This document shows positions 33,064 through 39,651 of a DNA stretch of 45,026 nt, one piece after another. Below the pieces are notes generated by a model. The model saw nothing but the letters and a program-made list of their open reading frames with translations. It was not told the origin of the DNA and searched no databases. The translations under genes were made by a program, and so were the position numbers. Position 1 is the stretch's first letter, and each line of letters begins with the position of its first letter. This stretch comes from an uncultured Eubacteriales bacterium (GTDB lineage: Bacteria; Bacillota; Clostridia; Christensenellales; Borkfalkiaceae), in NCBI GenBank assembly GCA_958405585.1, contig CATYEP010000001.1, forward strand, positions 1-45,026, in the 5' to 3' direction.

Positions 33064-33174
33064 AGCAATCCGCCTTATACCGATCCTCATCCCTATCTTC
33101 AACGGCTATTCGCCTTATACCGATCCTCATCCCTATCTTCAACGGCTATTCGCCTTATACCGATCCTGATCCCT
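33064..33174. repeat. 40-bp tandem repeat, about 2.8 copies
   Basis: Copies start at 33064, 33104 and 33144. The unit reads GGCTATTCGCCTTATACCGA then TCCTCATCCCTATCTTCAAC. Copies 2 and 3 agree except near the truncated end; copy 1 differs in its first ten bases. The period is not a multiple of three and no gene spans it. Confidence 0.85.
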
Positions 33175-33281
33175 TCGTGTTTTGGAAATACCAGCATTTT
33201 TTATAACGTATCCGCAATTTCCTGCCCCGATCCATACAAATATCTTGCGCCGATGCAACGCTCTGTATTTATGAAACCGAT

Positions 33282-33308
33282 ACCGGCCGCGCTGTTCGCG
33301 CGGCCGGT
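33282..33308. terminator. GC-rich hairpin
   Basis: ACCGGCCGCGC (33282-33292) pairs with GCGCGGCCGGT (33298-33308). No T run follows directly on either strand. It could close a short minus-strand transcript starting near 33430. Confidence 0.45.
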
Positions 33309-33440
33309 ACCGTAAGAAAAAGTTGTTGAGGGTGTGAGCTGTTAAAAGCCTTTCGGCGCACATGAAAAGATAAGGGACGCCGCAAAGGATGCAGGACGGA
33401 AAGTTTTCCCTCTCCTTGTGCCTGCATACACAGTATAGCA
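33309..33440 (-). other. Possible small untranslated RNA in the gene-free stretch
   Basis: On the minus strand an extended -10 (TGCTATACT, about 33432-33440) is followed by sequence with local pairing: GCAGG/CCTGC enclosing GGAAA/TTTCC, then GGCG/CGCC, then the GC-rich hairpin at 33282-33308. No good -35 was seen and it matches no RNA class I know (not tmRNA, SRP RNA, RNase P or 6S by eye). No credible protein is encoded. Confidence 0.25.
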
Positions 33441-33599
33441 AAGAATTATCCACAAATTTTTCATTATTTGCAATAAAATTGTAAAATTTAACGCGCGCCG
33501 AAAAAAAAGCATACAACAAATATTTTCACGGAAAATTTCAGGCAGACAGTGCTTCATAAAAGCAATGCCTTCCTTTCGCGCTGAAACCAAAAGTTTGTC

Positions 33600-33850
33600 G
33601 ATCCGACGGAAGGTCTATGCACATATGAAGTTTACCGATCCGTCGGCTGGGCTATGCACAAATCAAGTTTTTCGATCCGTCGGCTAGGCTATGCACAAAT
33701 CAAGTTTGCCTATCCGTCGGCAGAGCTATGCACAAATCAAGTTTACCTATCCGTCGGCAGGGCTATGCACAAATCAAGTTTGCCGATCCGTCGGAAGGCT
33801 ATGTATAAATCAGGTTTTTCGATTCGTCCACTGGGCTATGCACAAATCAG
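33600..33850. repeat. 37-bp tandem array, seven copies
   Basis: Copies begin at 33600, 33637, 33674, 33711, 33748, 33785 and 33821. The unit is GATCCGTCGGCTGGGCTATG then CACAAATCAAGTTTTTC. Copy 6 is 36 bp and copy 7 is cut short by the hairpin at 33848. Variation is concentrated at the first base, after GTCGG, and in the T-rich end. There are no unique spacers, so it is not a CRISPR array, and the period rules out a protein repeat in a single frame. Confidence 0.92.
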
Positions 33851-33878
33851 GGCGCCGCACAAATTGTGCGGCGCCCTG
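33848..33878 (-). terminator. Hairpin at the edge of the 37-bp array
   Basis: CAGGGCGCCGCACAA (33848-33862) pairs perfectly with 33864-33878. Its left arm begins inside the last repeat copy (ATCAG). It is the nearest terminator candidate for the minus-strand transporter gene ending at 33939; a U-tract is lacking. Confidence 0.55.
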
Positions 33879-33938
33879 CCGTAAATTTTATGAATCAAAT
33901 TTTCCCTTTTCCGCTTAAAAACATTTTCCCGAAAACCA

Positions 33939-35237
33939 TTATTCCGCCAAAGAATCTTTCTGTTTGCAGGGAGAATCCGCCTGCACTCTGCATACGGGTG
34001 TTTCTTTGCACCGTACGGCAATGATGAAAAACACGAATCCGATGACGAACATGACGGCAAGCGCGCCGACCCCGAAGCTCTGATTCCCGGTCGCATCGGT
34101 CACAATGCCGACCAGTAAAGTACCCATAAACGCCGCACCTTTGCCGAAAATATCGTAAATTCCGAAATATTCCCCTGCCTTCTGGGGCGGAATGATCTTT
34201 GCAAAATAAGCGCGCGACATGGCCTGAATGGTACCCTGGAACAACCCAACGCAGACGGCAAGGATCCAGAACTCATAGATCTGATCGAGAAACACCGCAT
34301 AGACCGTGATAAAGAAATACGCGACGATACACGCCATGATCAGGAATTGCGGTTTTATTTTTCGCGAAAGCATACCCAACAGGATCGCCGACGGAAATGC
34401 CACGATCTGGGTTACGAGCAGAGCGATCAGAAGCATCGTCGTATCCAGACCCAAAGACGTACCGTAAGCGGTCGCCATATCGATGATCGTATAGACGCCG
34501 TCGATGAAGAAGAAAAAGGCGATCAGAAAGAAAAGTACTTTTTTATTCCGCGCCACTTCTTTGAACACGCCGCCGAGGTTGGCAAGGCCCGTTCGGACGG
34601 GATGACCGCAAGCTTCGACAAAATGTTCCTGCCGATAACTTTTCCAAAGCGGAAAAGAACAGCCGACCCACCACGCCGCAATGACGATAAACACGAGCAA
34701 CATGGCTGCAAACATACTCAAAAGCCCGAACATGGCATACAGGACATAAATGACCACCGTCACCAAAAACGGCGCACAGCTGCCGATATACCCCCACGCA
34801 TAACCGCGGGAAGAAACCTCGTCCATACGTTCGGGTTGGGTGACATCGCAGAGCATGGAGTCATAAACGACCAGACTGAGCGAATATCCCGATTTTGCCA
34901 GTACGAACAAGATGAGAAACCAAAGCCAATGCTGCATGAATCCGAGAAGTATACATCCTGCCGCGCCGCACAGAATCGCCGCGGAAAATATTTTCCGCCG
35001 CATACCGCGAAGATCGGACACCGTACCGAGAATGGGTCCCAGCACCGCCACGACCGCCGTGGAAATACTCGTCGCATAAGCCCAATATGCGAGATAACTG
35101 TCTTCCGACAATCCGCCCGACGCCGCAACACTGTTGAAAAAAATCGGCAAAAGCGTGGATACCAGCAGCGTGAACGCCGAATTTCCCACGTCGTACCATA
35201 CCCATTTTTTTTCCAGAGAAGTCATTTTAAACTTCAT
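33939..35237 (-). CDS. MFS transporter of the UMF1/ATG22 type
   Basis: The ATG at 35237 is preferred because GAGGA lies 8 bases before it; an in-frame GTG lies at 35258. The 432-residue membrane protein has about twelve helices. The opening KKWVWYDVGNSAF is the hallmark of the UMF1/ATG22-like MFS group (BtlA-type), followed by the loop GTVSDLRGMRRKIF between helices 2 and 3 and SRAYFAKIIPPQKAGEYFGIYDIFGK in the second half. Substrates are unknown. It overlaps the upstream phospholipase-family gene by 11 bases, so the two are translated together. Confidence 0.85.
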   Translation of the reverse strand: MKFKMTSLEKKWVWYDVGNSAFTLLVSTLLPIFFNSVAASGGLSEDSYLAYWAYATSISTAVVAVLGPILGTVSDLRGMRRKIFSAAILCGAAGCILLGFMQHWLWFLILFVLAKSGYSLSLVVYDSMLCDVTQPERMDEVSSRGYAWGYIGSCAPFLVTVVIYVLYAMFGLLSMFAAMLLVFIVIAAWWVGCSFPLWKSYRQEHFVEACGHPVRTGLANLGGVFKEVARNKKVLFFLIAFFFFIDGVYTIIDMATAYGTSLGLDTTMLLIALLVTQIVAFPSAILLGMLSRKIKPQFLIMACIVAYFFITVYAVFLDQIYEFWILAVCVGLFQGTIQAMSRAYFAKIIPPQKAGEYFGIYDIFGKGAAFMGTLLVGIVTDATGNQSFGVGALAVMFVIGFVFFIIAVRCKETPVCRVQADSPCKQKDSLAE

Positions 35238-36081
35238 AATTTTGTTCCTCTTTTTCACTCAGAACAGGGATCTCCCGCCAGTTCCCGTTCGGCCCGAACG
35301 TACGGTCAAACGTGTCGCAAAGCTCTGTTTTTCCCTCCAGATATCCCATAAAATTCTCCGCAAGCCGCACGCACAGATCCTCTGCCTTGCGCATCAGTTT
35401 TTCAAGTCTCAAATTGCTGTCCCTGCATGCCGCAATCGGCTTTTTCGCCATCATCATACCGTGCATCTCCCGATAATTCCCCGATAAATGCAGGATCGTT
35501 TCCACCGCAAAACGCTTTAAGGCATGCGGCGCACGCAACAGCTCGTTGTAACGGCGCATGGAACGCAAAGACTTTAACACCTGTTTTCCCGTAATACCTT
35601 CAAAAAACGGAGCGATCGTATCCGCATTCCGCGCCGACGCCGCAATGTGTTCGGTCAGCTTTGCGGACAACGGCTCGATCCCCTGCTTTTCCAAAAGATT
35701 GCGGTCAAATTCACTCTCGATTTCCGTATGACGTACGTCAGACACAGCAATTTTATTTTCAATGTAACTGTGACACTCCGTATCCAGCGCAAAATGGCAG
35801 ACAAATCCCAAAGCGTACGCAGTCGCACCCGCAGGATCTTCCGAATGCAGACACGCCTCCTTTGCCCTCTCAAAAAATTCGCGCGCAGGGCGTTCGTGCG
35901 TTCCGAACCCTACCGAATTCACTTTGTTGGTTGTCAGCGGATGATAATAAAACAAAATATCCGGCCCGTGCAGTCCGATATCATATAACTCCCTGCGATT
36001 GCGCACCGTTTCCGCCAATGACTGCGGAAAACGCTCCAGCATTTTTTTTCCGAACACATAATGTGCATACGTAGATGGCAT
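35227..36081 (-). CDS. Zinc-dependent phospholipase C family protein
   Basis: This 284-residue protein fits the Zn_dep_PLPC family (PF00882-like). Likely zinc ligands and conserved parts are H7 in YAHYVFG, H38/D41 in GLHGPDILFY, and H96, D100 and H104 in GFVCHFALDTECHSYIE. There is no signal peptide, so unlike secreted alpha-toxin-like enzymes it is probably cytoplasmic; many such proteins in Clostridia are uncharacterised. AAGGAG lies 7 bases before the ATG. A TATAAT (-10) lies on the minus strand near 36106. The transporter that follows overlaps its end. Confidence 0.85.
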   Translation of the reverse strand: MPSTYAHYVFGKKMLERFPQSLAETVRNRRELYDIGLHGPDILFYYHPLTTNKVNSVGFGTHERPAREFFERAKEACLHSEDPAGATAYALGFVCHFALDTECHSYIENKIAVSDVRHTEIESEFDRNLLEKQGIEPLSAKLTEHIAASARNADTIAPFFEGITGKQVLKSLRSMRRYNELLRAPHALKRFAVETILHLSGNYREMHGMMMAKKPIAACRDSNLRLEKLMRKAEDLCVRLAENFMGYLEGKTELCDTFDRTFGPNGNWREIPVLSEKEEQNYEV

Positions 36082-36361
36082 AACTCTCTCCTTCTGTTCT
36101 TTTCTATTATAACACAGAGCAGCCTCTTTGCATGAACTTTTTTGTATTTTTCATGTAAAAAATTTGTAATAACACCGCAGTTTTTGCGCTCGAATTTTTT
36201 CCCGATCCCGTTCACCGTTTTGTTTTGGAATCATCCTCTTTCAGCTTGTACGGCAAATGCAGAGCGTAAGGAACATCCTGTGCCCTTTCCCCTGTATTTT
36301 TCCGACGATCGGCCTTTTGCAAAAGCAAATCTTTTTTCTTTGAAAGCGTTTCCCTTCAAAG
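36082..36361. other. Gap between the phospholipase gene and the 36.4-kb terminators
   Basis: Apart from a minus-strand TATAAT near 36106, which fits the phospholipase gene promoter, I see no gene, repeat or structured element here. Confidence 0.4.
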
Positions 36362-36400
36362 ATTCCCGACGGCGCAAAATGATTTTGCGCCGTCGGGAAT
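36362..36400. terminator. Long perfect inverted repeat
   Basis: ATTCCCGACGGCGCAAAAT (36362-36380) and its complement (36382-36400) flank a single base. The GACGGCGCAA arm is shared with hairpins at 2310 and 39584. Confidence 0.6.
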
Positions 36401-36414
36401 CCTGAGGATCTCAG

Positions 36415-36478
36415 AAAAAGAGCCGCAATTTATTAAAAATCGCGGCTCTTTTTTCTGCGGCAAATTGACTTTGCCGCA
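36415..36478 (-). terminator. Two hairpins ending the YtxH-like gene
   Basis: On the minus strand the stop at 36494 is followed by TGCGGCAAA/TTTGCCGCA (36456-36478) and then AAAAAGAGCCGC/GCGGCTCTTTTT (36415-36453), which has T runs on both strands and is a good intrinsic terminator. Confidence 0.8.
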
Positions 36479-36493
36479 ATTTCGCAGGCAAGA

Positions 36494-36688
36494 TCAGTTT
36501 TTTTTCTTGGATTCGTCTCCACTGCCGCCTTGCTGGAACGACGCCAGTTTTTCATCGATATAAGCGTCCAGTTTTGTTTTGAATTCTTCCTGGCCTTTTT
36601 GTACCAGGGCGCGCGTCTTGTTGCTGTTCGCGACCCATAAAGCGCCGAGAACCGCCCCTGCCGCCATTCCTGCAATAAATTTTTCCAT
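36494..36688 (-). CDS. YtxH-like small membrane protein
   Basis: This 64-residue protein has an N-terminal Gly/Ala-rich membrane helix (KFIAGMAAGAVLGALWV) followed by an amphipathic charged helix and a Lys-rich tail, the layout of the YtxH family of Bacillota (general-stress-associated in Bacillus; function unknown). GGAGG lies 9 bases before the ATG. It lies 107 bases after the upstream gene and before the terminator pair. Confidence 0.7.
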   Translation of the reverse strand: MEKFIAGMAAGAVLGALWVANSNKTRALVQKGQEEFKTKLDAYIDEKLASFQQGGSGDESKKKN

Positions 36689-36795
36689 ACTGTGTTTCCT
36701 CCGAGCGGACGTAATTCGTCCGTAACCGAAGTATGTGCGGAATCCGTGAGAATATACAGTATTCCGAAAACCGCAAAATCAATGAACTCATAAAA

Positions 36796-37437
36796 TCATT
36801 TTGCATTACGATTGGCGGCAAGCATTGCTTTCTTGACGCGGCTGGCACGGCGAAGCAGTTCGTTTTCTTCCGTCAGGCGGTGCACCGTTTCGCGAAGGCG
36901 TGCATTTTCCTCGCGCAAAGATATGGCGAGCCTTCCGTAAAGCGCGTCGATCTCCGCTTGCAGGCGCTTTTCAAGCAACTTCGCGGGACGGCGGTCGGGC
37001 TGTACCGGCACGCCCCATTTTTCTGCCGCCGCGCGCACTTCCTCGGGCTGTTTTTTCAGCATGTTGCGGTATTTATTCTGATACCGCAGCATTTTCTTTT
37101 CGTCTCCGCCGCATACGTTTGCGATCGACCGACGTACCGAAAATCCTTTCCCGCGCTCCAAAAGAATTTCTTTGAGCATTTCCTGGCGTTCACTCTCCGT
37201 AAAAGGGCGAACCTGCTCAGCGTGCAGATCTTTCCCTTGCAATACTTTTTGAGCCGGCTCACTCTGCGTTTTCAGGAGCTTATAGTAATAATTGCGTACG
37301 CTTCCGCCTGCCCTGCCATGCTTTTTGCCGTACTCTGAAAACAAAGATGTCAGAGTCTTGCCTTTTTTCTTTCCTTCTGCAATACTGCGGACCAATTCTT
37401 CCGCTTCTTCCCGTGCGTAACCGTTGATCTTTTCCAT
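36796..37437 (-). CDS. Putative DNA-binding protein with two Myb/RsfA-like repeats and a coiled coil
   Basis: I recognise no exact family. The 213-residue basic protein has two similar helical repeats: residues 8-57 (REEAEELVRSIAEGKKKGKT, ending GGSVRNYYYKLLK) and about 78-128 (TESERQEMLKEILLERGKGF, ending MLRYQNKYRNMLKK). Each looks like a Myb/SANT or RsfA-type three-helix unit with a final basic, aromatic recognition helix. A C-terminal coiled coil (about 155-205) would give dimers. RsfA-type proteins are prespore regulators in Bacillus, but that link is only structural guesswork. It is divergent from the 314-residue gene, 105 bases apart. Confidence 0.65.
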   Translation of the reverse strand: MEKINGYAREEAEELVRSIAEGKKKGKTLTSLFSEYGKKHGRAGGSVRNYYYKLLKTQSEPAQKVLQGKDLHAEQVRPFTESERQEMLKEILLERGKGFSVRRSIANVCGGDEKKMLRYQNKYRNMLKKQPEEVRAAAEKWGVPVQPDRRPAKLLEKRLQAEIDALYGRLAISLREENARLRETVHRLTEENELLRRASRVKKAMLAANRNAK

Positions 37438-37508
37438 AAAATTACCTCCCTGGGGTTTGTACTTTTATTGACATACTTTCATTTGTTTATACATACAAAT
37501 AACAAAAG

Positions 37509-37524
37509 ACGTCGCAAGCGACGT
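37509..37524 (+). promoter_or_regulatory. Palindrome between two divergent genes
   Basis: ACGTCGC-AA-GCGACGT lies 18 bases before the ATG of the 314-residue gene and just before its GGGAG. It could be an operator or an RNA hairpin near the ribosome binding site. The neighbouring helix-repeat protein is a possible ligand. A TTGACA occurs at about 37469 but without a well-spaced -10. Confidence 0.4.
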
Positions 37525-37542
37525 TGCGGGAGAAAAATTATC

Positions 37543-38487
37543 ATGCGGATCTATTTTTCGGCGGCAGTACCGTGCGTACTGCGCGTAGGCGGTGCACCAG
37601 CCGGCTTTTTGAGCGGAAACGAACTTTGTGCGGATGTGGACGAACACATCCCCGCGGAATTTATTCCGATCGACGCGAATCTTTTGCCGCTCGCCTTTGT
37701 GGCGGGAGAAAGTTTTTTCCGGAAGCCTCCGGCGTGCTGCGACATCTACCGATGCGGCTGTTACAACATGATCCATGCAGCGCGGTTTATCCCGCGCCAA
37801 GCAGGTTTCGACGCAAAATGCCAGGGACGGGGCGCCGGTATGCAGGCAACGGTGTTTGAATGCGGCGGACCGTTTCTGTGTATTCAGGACAGCACGGGAT
37901 TCGATACTTTCCCTCTGCCGCAATGCGGGAATTACGAGATCGGGGAAGAACAGATCGGAAACGAAACCTTTTTATGCGTGCATGACCCGGTGTCCGAATA
38001 TCTCGGATTTTTCTCATCCGGAAGAAAGCGCGCACTGCAGCTGAAGGCACGGGCGTTTGAATGCGGCGAACGCCTGCTCGTCACGCAGGCGTTCGCCGAC
38101 ATCGCATGCCATACCGTACAAACGGAATACGGTGCGGAAAACGGAGAGCTTATTCTCCGTTCAAAAAAAGTTTCTGCAAGGGAAGGTTTTGATCCCAAAA
38201 AACTGGACCCGAAGATCCTGCCGTTTGCTTTTTTCCAGGAAATTGCCGCCGGCGGCGACTTTACCGCATATCTTGCGCCGGCGCTTGCAGAAAAAGCCGA
38301 ACTGCTTAAGGAATATCTCGGAGATTTTTGCGCCGCAGCGATCCCCAAAGAAATGTTTTACCGAGTCCACGGCACAATAAACGGAGTCGGGCTTGTCTGC
38401 CGCCGTGCCGAAAATATTTTCGATGTCCGTTTCTTTCGGGCGGAAACAGAAAACGGCCTTATCACAAACATTCTTCCCGTGGAATGA
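37543..38487 (+). CDS. Unrecognised 314-residue protein, cysteine-rich in its first half
   Basis: I do not recognise this gene. The ATG at 37543 has GGGAG 10 bases before it; residues encoded upstream are basic and unlike protein. There is no signal peptide or membrane helix. About a dozen cysteines lie in residues 10-130, including CCDIYRCGCYN, and the whole has a beta-rich look with repeated Gly and aromatic residues. The C-terminal 110 residues are more helical (KKLDPKILPFAFFQEIAAGG, then LKEYLGDFCAAAIPKEMFYR). Codon use matches neighbours, so recent transfer is not suggested. It could be a conserved protein restricted to this lineage. Confidence 0.7.
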   Translation: MRIYFSAAVPCVLRVGGAPAGFLSGNELCADVDEHIPAEFIPIDANLLPLAFVAGESFFRKPPACCDIYRCGCYNMIHAARFIPRQAGFDAKCQGRGAGMQATVFECGGPFLCIQDSTGFDTFPLPQCGNYEIGEEQIGNETFLCVHDPVSEYLGFFSSGRKRALQLKARAFECGERLLVTQAFADIACHTVQTEYGAENGELILRSKKVSAREGFDPKKLDPKILPFAFFQEIAAGGDFTAYLAPALAEKAELLKEYLGDFCAAAIPKEMFYRVHGTINGVGLVCRRAENIFDVRFFRAETENGLITNILPVE

Positions 38488-38524
38488 TCCCTGTTCCTGT
38501 TTAACCTTCTTGCCTGTAAATTTT

Positions 38525-38553
38525 TTGACTTTTTTTTGCATATGCTTTATAAT
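38525..38553 (+). promoter_or_regulatory. Promoter of the zinc metallopeptidase gene
   Basis: TTGACT (38525-38530) and TATAAT (38548-38553) are 17 bases apart. Transcription would start at about 38560, directly before the AGAGGA ribosome binding site. Confidence 0.85.
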
Positions 38554-38572
38554 ACAGACAGAGGAAAAATTT

Positions 38573-39316
38573 ATGTTTTTGAATATTTACCTTGTTTATA
38601 TGATCTCGGGCATCATTCTGCTGCCCTGCATCCTGATTTCAGCTTGGGCGAGCGCCAAAGTGCATACGACTTTTTCAAAGTATGACAAGCTGCCCACATC
38701 CACCGATTGGACAGGCAGCGACACGGCGCGCATGCTCCTGGAAAAAAACAACGTATACGGAATTACCGTAATGCGCGGAAAAGGAAAGCTGACCGATAAT
38801 TTCAATCCGAAAACCATGACAGTCACCCTTTCGGAAAGCACCTATGACTCCAACTCCGTTTCGGCAGTTGCCGTCAGCGCACACGAGATCGGCCACGTGG
38901 TTCAGCGCGAACACGGATACCTGTTTTACCGCCTCCGCGGCGCACTCGTGCCCATCACCAATTTCGGTACCATGCTCGCTTTTCCGCTGGTCATCATAGG
39001 CGTTCTCATTACCTGGATCGCCTCCGTCACCGAAATCGGAAACATCATCGTATTTATAGGCGTTTGCCTGTACGGACTTTCCACCCTGTTCTCACTCGTG
39101 ACCCTGCCCGTCGAGCTCAATGCTTCCGCGCGCGCCAAACGCATGCTCGCCGAAACAGGTATTCTCGTCACCAAAGAGGAACAAAAGGCGGCTTCCAAAG
39201 TACTCTCCGCCGCGGCAATGACTTACTTCGCCGCACTGCTCACCTCCCTGCTCCTGTTCCTGCGCTTCCTGCTCTACGTCTTTATTCTTCTCGGAGGCAG
39301 GCGCAGAAACGACTGA
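38573..39316 (+). CDS. YugP-like neutral zinc metallopeptidase
   Basis: This 247-residue membrane protein of the Zn_peptidase_2 family (PF04298-like) has a first helix (6-28), then the zinc motif HEIGH at 104-108 in AVSAHEIGHVVQ, two further helices (about 125-175) and a last one near 225. The third ligand is probably the glutamate in LPVELNASARAKR. The ATG at 38573 follows AGAGGA by 7 bases. Substrates of this family are unknown. The gene has its own promoter and terminator and converges on the UroD-family gene. Confidence 0.92.
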   Translation: MFLNIYLVYMISGIILLPCILISAWASAKVHTTFSKYDKLPTSTDWTGSDTARMLLEKNNVYGITVMRGKGKLTDNFNPKTMTVTLSESTYDSNSVSAVAVSAHEIGHVVQREHGYLFYRLRGALVPITNFGTMLAFPLVIIGVLITWIASVTEIGNIIVFIGVCLYGLSTLFSLVTLPVELNASARAKRMLAETGILVTKEEQKAASKVLSAAAMTYFAALLTSLLLFLRFLLYVFILLGGRRRND

Positions 39317-39430
39317 TCACACGCGAAATTGTAAAACCTTTTTCAAAATTTTCTTTGTATAAAACAATTTCCATGTGAATACAATTTCGATATTTTATAT
39401 AGCTCAGCCGTTCAAAAAATATGATCTGTA

Positions 39431-39462
39431 AAAACGCCCGCACGAAAATGTGCGGGCGTTTT
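39431..39462 (+). terminator. Terminator of the metallopeptidase gene
   Basis: AAAACGCCCGCAC pairs with GTGCGGGCGTTTT around six bases, followed by TTTTAATTAA. It lies 114 bases after the stop. Confidence 0.8.
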
Positions 39463-39496
39463 AATTAAATAAAACACAAATTCTACGGCAGACTTT

Positions 39497-39584
39497 ACCA
39501 TAGTATAACGATACCATAGTACAACGATACCATAGTACAACAACTTGGTACAACAACTTGGTACAACAATTTGGTACAACGATA
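39497..39584. repeat. Compound short tandem repeat (16-bp then 13-bp units)
   Basis: ACCATAGTATAACGAT and ACCATAGTACAACGAT repeat with a 16-bp period from 39497, 39513 and 39529, then the unit changes to GGTACAACAACTT with a 13-bp period for three copies and ends in GGTACAACGATAA. All units share GTACAACNA. It lies between two hairpins where convergent transcripts end. Confidence 0.88.
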
Positions 39585-39616
39585 ACCCCGTCGGCGCAAA
39601 TTGCGCCGACGGGGTT
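39584..39616. terminator. Hairpin ending the UroD-family gene
   Basis: AACCCCGTCGGCGCAA (39584-39599) pairs perfectly with 39601-39616 around one base. It lies 35 bases beyond the stop at 39652 and shares CCGTCGGCGCAA with the hairpin at 2310-2346. Confidence 0.65.
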
Positions 39617-39651
39617 TAATTTTCCTGATCAAGATGATCTCAAAGATCCGT

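Noticed and set aside
33600..33850. CRISPR array
   Set aside because: The 37-bp units are directly contiguous with no unique spacers, and no cas gene is in the window.
33654..33918. Repeat-containing small proteins read through the 37-bp array
   Set aside because: The 37-bp period shifts frame at every copy, so apparent motifs rotate through three frames; there is no ribosome binding site and the frame ends in the hairpin.
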